Below are positions 1-14,400 of a stretch of DNA of 64,000 nt, piece by piece. The first letter of the stretch is position 1. Every line of letters starts with the position of its first letter. The notes beneath the pieces are model-generated. The model worked only from the letters and a program-made list of their open reading frames with translations. It searched no databases and was not told the DNA's origin. This DNA is from Pteria penguin. Lineage: Eukaryota > Mollusca > Bivalvia > Pterioida > Pteriidae. Made by a program: the position numbers and the translations under genes. The stretch is taken from NCBI GenBank assembly GCA_035048485.1, contig CM068583.1, forward strand, positions 25,106,841 through 25,170,840, written 5' to 3'.

Positions 1-317
1 GCATTTATTTGTGTTATTTCATCTCACCTTTGCCAATGGTTTGATTGAGCTCTAGTTATATTCATGAGTCCGTCAGTTCGTCTGTACACTTTTCCAATTT
101 CTTCCTCGTAAATAATGATGGGAGTTTGAAGAGACTTAGCAGAATCGGAGAAGTCAAAGGTTATTACAAGTATTGTCGCATTTCCGGTGTATCAGCCTAT
201 GAGTGATTCCAAGATGAGGTCAATGAATTCAAGAGTGTACTTAAGCTTTTATACACGTATTTTTAAGGCTGCATAGTATGAGAAATAACTGCAATAAAAC
301 AGCATAAATGGATATAT

Positions 318-343
318 TGTTGTTGTTGTTGTTGTTGTTGTTG
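318..343. repeat. (TTG)n microsatellite
   Basis: Nearly pure run of about eight TTG units; it creates a poly-Asn open frame on the minus strand that is not a gene. Confidence 0.85.
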
Positions 344-689
344 ATGATGGTAGTAGTTGTGCTTTCCGAAATCAAAGCTTGAAGCATATTGATCTCATTC
401 AGGAGCTTTATTACTTCGCACACTTAAAACTGGATGGACGAACAGATGCCGTGCTTACGACAATATTAGGTACCTGAACATGGATTCCGCCTTCATTAAA
501 GGCCATATTTAAGCTCTAATCGAGTCGGCGTGGCCCTTTGGCGACTCCTTGATGTCCTGCCTTTCGGATGAGATACTAGACCATGAGAAGTAACAGATTC
601 CTATCAGCTAGTTCCGTGACATAGCGGGTCTATATTTCTGTGCAGTGCAGGTACGGATCCAGACATTTGTCGAGATTGGGTCCACTCTA

Positions 690-840
690 ACGTATTATTC
701 GAGAGGGGGTCCATCCATGTGTTTGTGCGTAAAATCATTTATTTTACATGGAAAATAACAAGGAAGGTCATGTTTTTCACCGAATCTCAGAGTGGGTCCA
801 GACCCCCAGTTCATCCCTATGGATCCGCGTATGCAGTGTA
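690..840 (+). repeat. Dispersed repeat, copy 1
   Basis: Shares blocks with 26840-26975: a 'ttattttacat' stretch, then 'gaatctcagagtg' followed by 'gtccagaccc' and a 'tggatccgcg'-like block. Family not recognised. Confidence 0.5.
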
Positions 841-1677
841 TCGGACAGATAATCGTCACCATATCTTACCAGTTGTAAAGCAAGAAATCAATAAACAGAT
901 CAATTTGCATTTTCATCTTGTGATATACACACATATTTAGAGATATGTATTGAGGATTCCTAAGAACGATAAAGATAACGTCCTAGCGAAATCTTAATTC
1001 AGATCGAAGAGTTATCTCCCTGAATAAGAATTGGTATTGCACAACCACTGGTTGTATGTATATGGTAAGGTACTGAATGCCTTGTTTACGGGTGGGCCGT
1101 AGCGCAGTGACAATCGCGCGATACTCTAAATCCTGAAGTATATAGGAACGTCAATTTGAATTACTTTAGGAGTAAAGAGATACCATTGTCATTGGGTGAA
1201 CTTGATACTCACTCTTTCTGTTCTCAGTAAAATATCTTTTATTCATATTTTCATTAATTACATTTTTATCAATAGGCCTATATGCATGCCACAAATCACA
1301 CTATTTATCGTTCATATTTTAAAATTCATATATCTTAAATTTTATCTCTTCAAAGAAAACATACGCTTTCTTGTAAACTTTTTTAAAAAAGGAAATTATA
1401 TACCAAATATCCAAACTAATTTGCTACTTCTTGCAAATGTCTAACGTTAAACGTTGGATGACCTGTATGGAATAGTGTGGGAAAGAAATTATATTCCTTT
1501 TTATGTAGTGCACATCACTCTTATTCCTGTTTCTATTTCTATTGAAAGAATTTTGATCATCGGAAACTGTGCAATGTCTCTGCTTACAAGCATTGTCACA
1601 TTTCGACGAAGGATAAAAGCAAAGCTTGACGTGTTTTGACTTCTATCATGTCTCTGGTCGCTCTGTATAGAACAGAG

Positions 1678-1705
1678 ACATAGATACTTTCGAAAGTATC
1701 TATGT
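1678..1705. repeat. 28-bp perfect palindrome
   Basis: The half-site ACATAGATACTTTC is followed immediately by its exact reverse complement GAAAGTATCTATGT. It lies in non-coding sequence with no matching neighbours. Confidence 0.8.
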
Positions 1706-2393
1706 ATCTGGTATAGAATATCTCCTGAAAAACAACGTCTTGGCTCTTGCACGGAAATTTTGCTGTACAGGCGAAATGTAGGTACAGTGACTCAATTCTC
1801 GTAAAAGTCCTTGGTAAACCCTAGCTGTTTTGTGGAAGTTCAAAGTATAAATTGTATACGAATGTACGGATGACACTTCACGGACGAACGAATGCCAATT
1901 CGTTAGTATTATGTGATGTATCGGCACGGGGGGAGGGGTTAACTTCCTATAAAAGGTATATACAGACGTGTGGCTGGAATGGGCAACCCGAAATATTAAT
2001 GGGTATCATTTTTCCTTCAAATATATATCAACAGGTATCTTTCAAATCACAAAATATATAAATAGGTAAAACGCAGGTGGAGATTGCAAGAGAAGTCCGA
2101 AGGTTCACTAGTCCGACAGAAAAAATAGGACTATTATCAGATATAAAAATGTCCCAAATTCTCCGTGCTGGATGCAATGGCAGTTGGATTTATCTTTCTT
2201 TTTTTTTTTTTCTTCTTCTTCTTCTTCTTCTTTTTTAACCTCAATGCCACGATAGAGTATTCGCACACAGCTATTTTAATACAAATTGTAAAGAGTTATC
2301 TCCTGCTGTGGATTTCAGTTCACGGGCTTTATTCATTTCAGCTTACATGTATGTAGCTGAATGGCTGCAGAATAACATATACCATCTATCTAC

Positions 2394-2476
2394 TTTTGGC
2401 GTTGTTTTTCATAGCACTTGACGTTATAATGAATCTGTCATGCGTTATGACGTCACTATGAAAAACAACGCCAAAA
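2394..2476. repeat. Short hairpin/MITE-like inverted repeat
   Basis: Perfect 21-bp inverted arms at 2394-2414 and 2456-2476 ('ttttggcgttgtttttcata' plus one base and its complement) enclose 41 bp that contain further partial symmetry around TGACGT. The size and structure fit a minimal MITE or a fold-back remnant. Confidence 0.7.
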
Positions 2477-3289
2477 TGTATTAGCTCGGACATAAAGACA
2501 GCAATTATCAAAACCGGAATATGGTCTATTTTACGATTTTGAATGCATATATTATTTTAGAGGAAGACATGCATAGTTTGATTCTCTCTGATAGCAAGCA
2601 CTTAAAAATTGTAAAAATTTATAGAATAAGTTACTGGTATACTGATATTATTCAGTAGAATCGTTTAGATAAGGCGATTTGTTTACATGTGTTAATGGTG
2701 GTTGTCACTTTCTAATTTTTGTATTTACCACCCCAAGTAATTTCAAAATGAAAAACATGACATTACGCTGATTGATAACGACCAGGTGACCATATAAGAC
2801 AACACAACGTTGATACTTTGACCTTCGGACTAGTGGACCGTCGGACCAGTGGGTGATCCCCGATATTTTTGCACTAGAATGGGTATGCTTTTCACTACTG
2901 AGTATTGTCAGTATATGAATGGGTACGTTTAACACTTCGCTCAATATATGAATGGGTAGGGTGCCAGCCGCACGTCCGTACCCAAAATCATTGCAAGTTA
3001 AATCCCCTCTCCCGTGTGTATCGATTTTCAAAATGATAATTTCCGCTTTTCATTTACTTCCATCTCCGTTTCCGATTTTTAAACATGTCACAAGTTCTCG
3101 CGAGATGCCACCTTGTCCTATCGAAACATGAATATCAATACCAAGTGATACGTAGTGTCCAGTAGTAAATCAAATCACACGATATATTGATTTGAATAAC
3201 AAACACGTAATTACGTATGTAGTTCCATTATTCAAAAACTATTCTTTTACGAATTTCCTCTGTTTGTATTTTGCACAGATGATAAGCTC

Positions 3290-4022
3290 ATCCGGTGTCC
3301 AGTAATCCGAGATTCTCTGCCCTTCTCCCACTTTTGATATCGGCGGTTTGTGGGAGAGATTCCAACAGACTTTTTTCTTCAAAAGTTGGAATTTCAGCGA
3401 TATCAGGCGGTATGGGGATGTACAAGCCTCTGGTGATAAATAAAATTGCTACCTATAATCCAACAAATGAACATTTAACTTACTCAATATTAGCAATATC
3501 TTTTCCAAAGAAGATCTACTAGCTGCCGTTTTATTTGAATACCCGACGAGATTCTCCATTTTGTCATTTGTGCATAAGATTATGACGTCAGATCTCGCTG
3601 AATGCGACTTTGCATTCGTGATGAGGTTGCATCATGTTTTTCTTTAGAAAAATATGTTAGCTGCTGAAGTGTCATGAATTCGAAGTGGCGTTCTTCGAGA
3701 TGTGACGTCATATTGTATACACAAATTTGCGAAATGAGAATATTGTCTTGTTTGCAGATAAAACAGCAGCTTGCAGAGGTTAAAGACTTTATTTGGAAAA
3801 GATATCGCTATGATCGCGCAAGTTAAATGTTCATTTATTGGAGTACAGGTTGCAATTTTGCTGTGCAAACGTTTATTAGACACCAGAGGCTTGTACATCT
3901 CGATACCGGCTGGTATCACTGAATTTCCAATATTCGATGAACAAAGTCTCTCTGACCCTCACCCACAAACCACCGATATTAAAATTGGGAGAAGGGCAGA
4001 GAATCTCAGCTAGGTGTCTGGT
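3290..4022. repeat. Long diverged inverted (fold-back) repeat
   Basis: The left arm 3290-3625 aligns with the reverse complement of 3665-4022: both contain 'gagattctctgccc', 'tacaagcctctggtg', 'aatgaacatttaact', 'gatatcttttcca', and 'tgacgtca' near the turn. The spacer is about 40 bp. The arms differ by many substitutions and small indels (for example an extra block after 'aaacgttt' on the right), so it is old. Open frames across it are products of the repeat, not genes. Confidence 0.75.
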
Positions 4023-4194
4023 AGGGATACTAGGTTGTAGATGTAAAAACCTCGTGCCCCTCTGTGTATAATTTGCTTATTATTATACACAGCACAGAAC
4101 AGAAGGAACACAGGGTCATTGTGTCTACGACCTGTGGTAGGTAACGATTTAAAAAGGCAAGAGAACAAAATCTTACCTATACTTGTCAAGGATC

Positions 4195-4250
4195 AGTTCT
4201 TAGCTAAGACCAGTTACCAGCTACTACATTATTATGGGTATTCTCGAAGT
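4195..4250 (+). repeat. Fragment of the MITE found at 49478-49650
   Basis: Contains 'ctaagaccagttaccagcta' followed by 'ctacattattatgggtattc', which matches the reverse complement of the right arm of the element at 49478-49650. Confidence 0.55.
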
Positions 4251-5401
4251 TGGTGTGACGTCACTGTTTCCATTGGTCTACATAGACACTCGAGGAGTCT
4301 GGCCATGTCACTTGGGCTAAAACTTGGGGGTTTATTGTTAGCGTTAATACAACTTTAAGCTCTTCTGTATCAATTCTAAAGGGTTTTTCTATTAGATATG
4401 ATTGGAAATGTGTAAAACATGTATTCAAAATTTTCTTGTTTGAATGACAAAATATTTTAATTATTCCTTTTTAACCAAATTCCTCCCGGAATAAGCATTA
4501 CTGTCAATGATAATGTCCGATGCTTTACCCTAAATGTTCTGAATGCGTTTTATCAAATACCAACGATACAGATTTTTCTGTAGTTTACTGAAAGTGACTA
4601 TGTATTGTACATTGTACATGGCTATCAGAATGAAATTCTTTTAAGAAAGAAATTACCTTCAGAGAAACCTTCAGTATTACTGGACATATCTATCGGCTGT
4701 GTGAAGTGATCTCTTTCATATTGATATGGTGTTGATTGAACATGTTCTATATGTTATAGCCATTCTTACTATAATATTACATGTGAATATGTCAACAGAT
4801 GTTACATGTACCATGTGCTTTCAAGTAAATGATAATGTACTCTCTCTAGGCCACCCTTTTAAAAAGTTTTTTGTTGATGTTGCCTCTCTATGGAGTCCAG
4901 GGGTGGGTAGGTAGCAGATCTTTTGGTCATGGAAGCAAATAAATGTAGTACATATTGTATTTTATGTCTTATAGTGAAAACTACGGAAAAGTTTTGACAT
5001 TTCGATGTCAATTTTACCCCATTTGCAGATGAAATTGATGTTTCAACAAAAAGCAACATTGATTGTCTGTTATGGTTATGATTCTCAACCACTTAATATT
5101 TGGCGTCTTTTCCATATGTAAAAACTAACTACAGATAACATTATAAAACAGAAACCAATCAAAGACAATTAAAAAAGGAGTAAAATAACAACCAGTTTTA
5201 AAAGTGAAAAAAACCCAAAATTAATGGCAAATTTTAAGTGGGTAGGCAGCTAACATCAGATAAATATAAATTTTTTTTGGACCAACATGTATGTCTAAAA
5301 TGTATATACATTTACATATACATATAGTTATTTCTAATTTGCGTTTCACTCTTTGAAGGTGATGGTCGACTAAATTTAATTGATATGGACATAGACTCAA
5401 C

Positions 5402-8400
5402 ATGTTAGGATTGCGAAGAAAATACATTATCTCTGTTGTGGTAGGGATATTCCTGACATGGAATGTCTTGATGTACTTTGTTTTGGTGTCAAGAAACCCT
5501 GGAAAGGTAAGTATGGATGCGTTGTACCATAATGACTTTCTGCATGTAAATGTAAAAGCTAATTTTCTCAATAGCATTGGGACTAAGGACTGGATTGAAG
5601 TTTATTGTTGTTTCTGAGAGATGGTATTGTTTGTACTTATCCAGATATAAATTTATATATATGTGTGTGTGTAAAAGATTACACACCAAAAATTTTTGCC
5701 TCTCAAGGAATGAGACAAAATTCGTCAACTAAAAATCTTGGTTTGCAATAAGTTTTTTGGTTTTTAAAGGAAGGTCTTGATGGTACATTTGGATGTGGTG
5801 GTTGTTATCAAACACAGCTTACATGATTATTCTTTTTGAATTAAAAATTTGGATGAGACAGTAAAAATCGAGGTCCTTTGTCACTATAGGCATGGCATGT
5901 AAAAGATCTCTCACTGCTTCGGTTGGGTCCATTGCAAAGGTATAAATTTCTTTGCAATGCACCAGGCAGATGACATCACCACATACATGAAGCAATTGAG
6001 GAGTGACATTAAACAATAACCAATCAATAAATGTGAATAAAAGACAACATATTTTGATTATTATTTTAATCATGGTTTTAAGTGTAGAGGATGTACAATA
6101 CACAGTGTAATTAGTTCATCATGTTTGCTTTATTTGTTAGTCTGACATTCATTCTGTCGAGGCACAACTTCAGGGTTTACAAGGGGACCTTCGTCAACAA
6201 CTTGTGGACAATGAACAATTACTGCATTCCCTACGTAAGTTTAAAGAACACGCCAGGGCAGGTGAGACAATGACAGATTCCTTCAGGATGATCAGATGTG
6301 GTTTTATTCTATTCACTATATATATCATTCTGTATTAATCTCAGGTTTTCCTTTCCATTACCCTGCATGTTATGATATTTGTGGATCTTTGTGTTCTGCT
6401 TTGATATATATTCCTTTGTATTCACACTTTTCTACTATGGTATGAGGTATACACTTTCCCTTGATATATACACTTTCCCTTGATGTATACACTTTTCTAT
6501 AGAAATAATTATACACTCTTCACTTTTATACACATTGACAGATATTATAATGAATATGCTATCAGCAGGAAAAATTATAGAAGGTAACATACATATATGT
6601 ATTCTTATTATGTATGCATTATGTATGTATTCTCTTTTTAAATTAATGTTGGTCTTTAATTTTTAAGGATCAATATTTATCCAGTATTGATAATTTTATC
6701 TTATTTTTCGTTGAGAGCGATTCATACACATTATAATTACACTATACCTTGTGATATATACTAAATAGAAAATTTTATTTCGTAATTAATTTGCATCCCG
6801 GCTTTACTTGCATTCTGGTTTTATTTTGTATCCTGGTTTTACTTCTATCAAATCCATTCTTTTAATGATCATTTTTTGCATGAAGGTGGGGAAAACACCC
6901 AATAATTATACACTGAATCTTTTCAGCCAAGTTGCAAAACTCTGCTCTTAATTTCATGTGGGGTGGGTGGCAGGTAGTGGGCGGTGGCATTAACAGTTGT
7001 CTTCCAGACTTTAACTTAAACAATTTTTTAGGTATGGTATTGAATCTTCATACACATACTTTTCTTGAACCAAGGATGTGCCCTATCGATTTTGAGATTG
7101 GAGTGTCAAGGTCATAGGACCTTGATGAGTGAAAATGGTTTTTGTACTCTAACTTCTACATCTATTTAGGTATAGTAATGAAACGTTGCACACATACTCA
7201 CTATGGACCGAGGATGTGATTCAAAGGTCAAGGTCATAGAGCCCTGATGAGTGAAAATGGTTTCTGTACTCTAACTTCTACAGCTATTTAAGGTATTGTT
7301 ATGAAATGTTGCACAGATACTCCTCATGAGCTGAGGATGTGATTGAAAGGTCAAGGTCATAGGACCTTGATGAGTGAAAATGGATTCAGGGCTATAAATG
7401 TATTTCCATTCCACCTATTGTTATGAAACACGTACTCCCCATGAGTATTGGATGTACCCTATTGAATTTTTGGTCAAAGGTCAAGGTCCTAAAGCCTTGA
7501 TAAATGAATATGGTTTCCAGACTGTAACTGTATTTACATCCCACCTATTGTTTTGAAACTTCACACACACTCCCCATAAGCTGAGGATATGCCCTGTTGA
7601 TTTTGAGATCAAACAGTCGAAGGTCAAGGTCATTGTGAAAAAGGGTTTATATCTAGGGTATTAAAATGTTTTGCAACTTGGCAAATTGCATTTTTAATGC
7701 AGTTTTCTTGTTTTATTTTAGTTTGGGTACTTTTATATTATTTTATGCATCATTCATAAAATCACATCTGGTCAAGGGTTAAAAACATAGATACACAAGT
7801 AGCAGGATTGGATACAGAAAGAATGTATGGGAAATTTTTTAATGAAAACATTTCAAGCTTTCAATTTGGTGCATGAAAGTGCATGTTCAAAGTATTATTT
7901 ACCAGTTCTGTAAGAATTTATTTGCATATATTTTAAAATATGACATGAGGTATTTTACTAGAATTCTTTCATATACATTAACCCCAAATGTACATGTATA
8001 TTGCGAAAATGGAAAGATGTATGGTAATATCAAAATAATAAATTCAAGACAATTTCAGGAATCATATTTAAGTAAATTTTATATAATATCATATAAAGCA
8101 TTAAACTTTATGCTTAGAATAAAGTTTTATGATTGTTTTTGATCATACCTATTGTATGTGCATTGAATTTGAAACTATGTTTCTGCAGAAATAGCTCAGC
8201 AACGCTTGAAAACCACAACCAAGAAACCATCAGTTTGGCAGTTTGAGGTAGATAGGAATGTTAACCCTTCCACAGTCATATTACCAATACTTATGATAGC
8301 CTGTGATAGAGTCACTGTCAGCCGAAGTCTTGATCTCCTTCTTAAGTATGTTTTCACTGAGAAATGACTGCATAAATGGATATAACATTGAAACAAATTT

Positions 8401-11400
8401 CTTGTAATGGTACATGTGATTAATTTTCTGAAGACATATAATTATCAAAATGCATAATTATCATTTTCAGAATGATTTCCATTTATACCTTTAGGATAAT
8501 CAATAATAATCTTATATACATGTAGAAATAATTGTAGATGTACATTGTAAAGGGTATAATATAGCTACATGTATTGGAAGTGTATCTAGCTATAAGGTAG
8601 ACTGTCTGTAGTGTTACTTATTTCCTGGGAAGATAAAATATATTTAATTTTGAGAGATACCAAGAAATAAACTTGCAATAATAAGATTGTTAACACTCTT
8701 TATATTGTTATGTCACTAAATATGATAATGAAGTAAGTATTTATCCCACGGCTGAGGGGCAGGCTTGATGTAGTGGTGAATGCTTGACTTGCAGTGCAGA
8801 CAATCTGGGTTTGATTCCAGGAATGCATCTTATATCTCAGAAGTGTGGGAGCCAATTCAAAGATATCATCATTTAAAATGATTCATGAAATGTTTCTACT
8901 CCTCTTCTACATAACGACATTATCATACATTGCAAACCAGTCCTATCCATATGTTGATTTACTGCTAGTACAATATGCAGTAAATTTTCAGAGCACAGAT
9001 TTTAACCATATTTTGAGCACATATTTGTAAGCTAAATTTCCTTGTTTAGATAGAGCAATTATATCTGCCTGTAGACTAAATTGGGAACAATTTCCATAAA
9101 CCAGTTTTAAACATTTCTCAGATTTTGATCTCCTTTCTTCAGACATCGTAAAGATGCTGCTAGATTTCCAATAATCGTGAGTCAGGATTGTGGTCATCAA
9201 CCTACTTCTGATGTTATACAAAGATATGTCAAGGACAAGAAAGTAGAAAAACACATTAAGGTAGCAAATGAATCAAGTGTTGTAAGTATAGAACAATATT
9301 GTGTTATAAGCATGATGTTTTAATGGGTATGTATTGCAGAAACTAACATCCTAAGAAGATACAAGTAACATGATCAAAAACAGTTTCTTACCTGGTTTTG
9401 GAGTTTAATTGTTTGAATTTGTAATTTATTCTTATTTTAACAAAGAATTAACCAGATGTTGGAGCCTATTTTGGCATTGAAAGTTTGACATAAAACTAGA
9501 GAGCTCCAGGTTCAAACCTTATCAGGTTTTTTTTTTGGTCATGTAGGGTGTTTGTTCAAAAGCGATAATGGAATGTCGGAGTCTCTGTCAGGGATTGATT
9601 GTAAATGCTCATGTCATAGAAATGAACAATGAATCCACATTAGCTTTGACACAAGTGTGTTTTATGTTCCATTACTCTGAGTTTTATTTTTTTTCATATT
9701 CTTTAAATGAATCTTTTAAGAAAAGGCAAGTTACTTTCAGTATGACAAACTTTGATAATTATAGTTATATCTCATTTAAAATGTTTTTAAGTTATTTTAA
9801 ACAAAGCCTACAATTATCCATAATATAAATGGGATTTTTGTTTTAAATCTTGGCATCATATTTCAGCATCCTGATCTCAGCGATATAAAACTACCTTGGC
9901 CACAGAAGAAATTTACAGGGTATTACAAAATCAGCCGACATTATAAATGGGCTCTAAGTCAGATATTTAATGTCTTCAATTATTCTGCTGTCATTATTGT
10001 TGAGGGTAAGTAATGCTGTAAGTTACATTACCAGTGATATCATGAAAGGTAATTTTGTGAGTGGTCAGTAAATTTGTAAGGATACATTAAGGAGCTTTCA
10101 TTATGGTCAAACATCGATAATTTGATCTTCAAAAATTATAAACTCAAAGTATTAATGTGATCCTGACAACCATTCTATACATTTCATTAACTACAAGGAA
10201 ACTATGAAAACTCTGACCTACTGAAACTCAGTGACTTCTTTAGTTTCCTTACACTTAAACTTACCATGTTGGACTGTAGTTTATTTTCCAACACCATTGA
10301 ATTGTGGCATATTGTCCTAGGCTTCTATACTGTCTCCTAACTTAGTCAAAGCTGTCATGTTTTTGAAAAACTAGGGATTTCATGTGTACAAAGCAAATAA
10401 AATTCAGTTTCAATGTCTTTCACAAGAAGCATACATCTAATGGAACCTAGGATCTGTCAATTATTTTTGACCATCCATATATAGCTGGCATTTAAAGCAC
10501 ATAAAGATAATTTTGATAAACGTAATTTATCCTGGATATTGAAAGAAAGTTTATCTATTTGTGTATTATAAGTTTCATTATTTGTAACATACTTTTCAAA
10601 TTGCAAGAAAAAAATCCTAAATTTGACTTTGTTTACAGATGATTTGGACATCTCTCCAGATTTTTATGAATACTTCGCTGCTACTTTCAAAATACTACAT
10701 GAAGATGATTCTTTATGGTGTGTGTCAGCCTGGAATGATAATGGAAAAGGAGGAATGGTGTCTGATGATGCAGGTATAACAGTGGTAACGAGTGTATTCT
10801 TTGTGTTGATTTTTATGCTCTTGGAATTAGAAATTCACATACAGTTTTTGGTCGGCCTGTCTAGGTGCAGTAATTTTTCACAAACACATCTTTTTTCTAG
10901 CAATGTAATGTGGAGGCAGATTTAGATGGATGTAATCTGAGAATTTACCCATATATGAATCTTCTGATCAAGCATTTGTGAGCTTTTTGTGTCATTGACA
11001 ATTTTCACCTCTCCTCATTTTAATGATATTAGTCCATCTGTTTTTACAGATTTATTATACAGAACAGACTTCTTCCCAGGTCTTGGCTGGATGATGGAAA
11101 GAAAACTTTGGAAAGAGCTTGGACCAAAATGGCCAGAATCGTAAGTCATTAACAGAAGAATCGTTTAGCGATTAAAACCTCAGCATCTGCTTTTATAGTT
11201 CTATCAGTAGATGTCTATTTTCCACTGTGTATTTTTAGGCATCGAGCATGCGAAGCATGATCAAGAGCCTATAGCGATCGTAAAATTTTACCTCTTCACC
11301 ACAGTTCCTGGCCAAATCTCATTTGTGAAAGAAAATAGTACGTTCTTTTAAATGCTCATATTAGATTAGAAATGCAATTATATATATTCTGATTGTCTTC

Positions 11401-14400
11401 TATTGCCCCTAAACATTTATTCGTAGAAATGTTTAATATGTAGTGTGACCTAAATGACATACGTAAACATTGTGATTCATGATTAAATTATGCGAAGGTA
11501 TATACAAGATTTGACCTTAACCAAGGGTCAAATTCGACGTTTATGCTTTCGGTTATCCTCGACCTTTTTCATGTAAAAGGCGAGATTGTTCTGTATGTTG
11601 TTTAGAAACTTAGATATTTGGGCGTAATGATACATGATGTCATATTTTCATTAAAGATCGATTTGTGAACTGTGTGAGTAGTTATGAGTATGCAACTGTA
11701 GATACAGCAATGAATTGAATTTTGAAAGTTTGAACTGCATTTGCATTATTTGTTGTTAATAAACCTCAATGGTATAAACAGTTAACTCTCATTACAACGT
11801 CACTCAAAGTAACTGCATATTCCAAAATCGGCACAAATCTGACCGTAATAAAAGTACATGCTCTTATTTGTGTTCTTTATACCGGCATATTTGCCTTCTG
11901 GCATCGGCAGCATGGAACAAATGTACATTTTCACACCAATTAAAATTGTATACACCAGCAGACTATCTTAACTGCCGATCTAGGAACTATCGGCAAGGGA
12001 TTTCACGGCTGACTGCACCAAATATTCGGTACGCGGTTTAGTTTGTTATTGCTTTGTTACAATGGACATGCGTTAACCTGTACATATGGCTTCATTTGAG
12101 ATAATAAATCACTAATTATGCAGCAACTGGAATATGTTTATTCTACATTCAGTATTTCTATTTTATACATGTACATTACATACATTGTTCATATAAATTA
12201 ACCCTAGTCATGCTACATAAAATACACAGAAATAGTGCTCTGAGCTGAATATTTTTCTATGTATTTTAAAAAATAAAAGCATGTTTTTGTATGCTGTTTT
12301 ATGAAGGATGTTTGCATAATAATATAGGCATATCATATACCAAAATGTTAAGGAATGTTTGAAGTTTATGAATCTTGTAAAAGTTTGACCACAATTTATG
12401 CACGGTAAAGGTAAACTGCAGGTAAATACAGGTAAAATGACAAAAACCTAGATTTAGCAATAAATATATGCATATATTTTCAAAAATACAATAAAAGAGA
12501 TTGAAAATATTGAAATATGAATTGATAATATAATAAAAGTCACACACCAGTAGGCCAGTAGTTACTATTCAGGTAAAACTCAGGTAACATTTAATAGTAT
12601 ATAAAGTATATCTAATGACAGATGCTGATTGGGGTATATACTGCACCAAAATGATGCCCAGTTTCGTTATATAACTGAACTAGTTTGAATAACCGATTAA
12701 AATCGCGGTTTCCACGTCGTACCTGCAAGGTAGTATCGGCCAGGTGAAAAATAATTAAAAGTGCCAGAGTCGATATCTAGTGATCACCGATAAAAAGAAT
12801 GGATCATGTTTACTAAAGATGTTGTCCAGTAACAATAAGGCCCATCGGCATCATAATAATTAATCGGTAAACACCTTTATTCCCCCTTCCTTTTTGTGAA
12901 AATTCAATTATGACAAACGAAGGTATGCTTTAAGTTGCCGGCATTTTCCGTAGATACTGTTCTACACACCGATAAGTTTCATGTGCCATTGTAATCGTTG
13001 TCATTGATAAACAAATTGAGGAAATCCAAAGAAGATCCACGGTCTTCAGTGATGTTTACAAACACCTGTAAAATCGATTAAATCCCAGGTCAACATGTGG
13101 CCACCCGCCGTCACGTGCGCGTCGATTATTCATGAAATCTACCCGATCGTATATTTTTTTTTAGTAATCATTGTCTTCAATTATATCTGCAACATTAAGT
13201 ACATCAAGTTCGTTATCACTATCATCGTTTCCAAAGACTTATTTGAAGAAAGAATCGAGTTGTGTTTATAAATCCGCCATCTTGAAATACAAATTTTGAT
13301 CTCACTTTTTCCCGTACCTTAATATACGAACCAATCAAATTGAAGGTGACGTCATGGAATTTTTTAAAGATAGGAATTCTGTATTCACATATAGAAAGTC
13401 TTTTTATAACGTTTACAACGATTGGAAGGCTATAAATACGATCTAAAAATAAGCTATAGTCGACCTAGTTGTTGCCCGGATTATTCCGGGTTCAGCTCAC
13501 AGCGCTAGTATTCGATGCCCGGATTATTCCGGGTCCAGCATGACTAGGGTTAAACAGAACACAAAAGAGTTCGGTAATGACCGTAATTATAGTTGTCTCC
13601 AAGTTTGAAAAATTTTGATTTATATCATTTTATATGAAATAACAGCGATTCGTATATATCGGCAATTTTAAAATAATTCGTTTAAACGGCAAAATTCAGA
13701 AATACATACATGGCCGTTGTAATGAAAGTTACTGCACCAGAGTCGATGATGTGCTCTATAGACTTGGGATTCCAAATTTCAAGGACTTGGAAATATTTAT
13801 CATGATACCTCCGCCAAGGAAGTTTGGGGGGGGGGCTGTATAGGAATCACCATGTCCGTGCGTCCCGATTTGTGTCTGCTTGATAACTTATGTACTATAG
13901 GACTCAGGATGATCAAACTTGGTATGTGAATGCCTTATGGAAACGAGATGTGTCATGTACCAAAATTTGGTCACTGTGACCTTGAGCTTAAGACCTCTGA
14001 TAGTAAAACCTGGGCCACTTTGTGTCCCGAATATAACTTTTTATTTGGATATTACACAGGATTGTTGGCCATGACCTAAGGGTGTGGCATAGTTCAAGGT
14101 AGCCGTTTCTTTGGTGACTAAACTCATGTCTGATTGGCTTTTGGCAAGACTAAATGTTCAGCCTCCTGAATTGTTGCATGTTCAACTTTTTTGCACTGTG
14201 GGGTATTTGTCCCGTTAGGACAGCTCTAGTGTTTAGCTTGCCAGGACAAATGTCCGGAGACCTACTATCATACCCTTGTTGTCACATGCATCCAGTCATA
14301 GTTAATTTAATGAAATTAATTGACATAGTTGCTCATTGTCCCACTTGCACTTCAAGCAGCTTGATAATCAATTCTGCTCGATGCCTTTCAGGCCTTTCAG

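Larger units (their letters stand above)
1..2385. other. Gene-poor upstream spacer
   Basis: No supported coding region. It contains a (TTG)n microsatellite at 318-343, a SINE-like scrap near 518-600, a dispersed repeat copy at 690-840, a 28-bp palindrome at 1678-1705 and a pyrimidine/(CTT)n tract at 2200-2236. The short open frames lack coding character. Confidence 0.6.
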
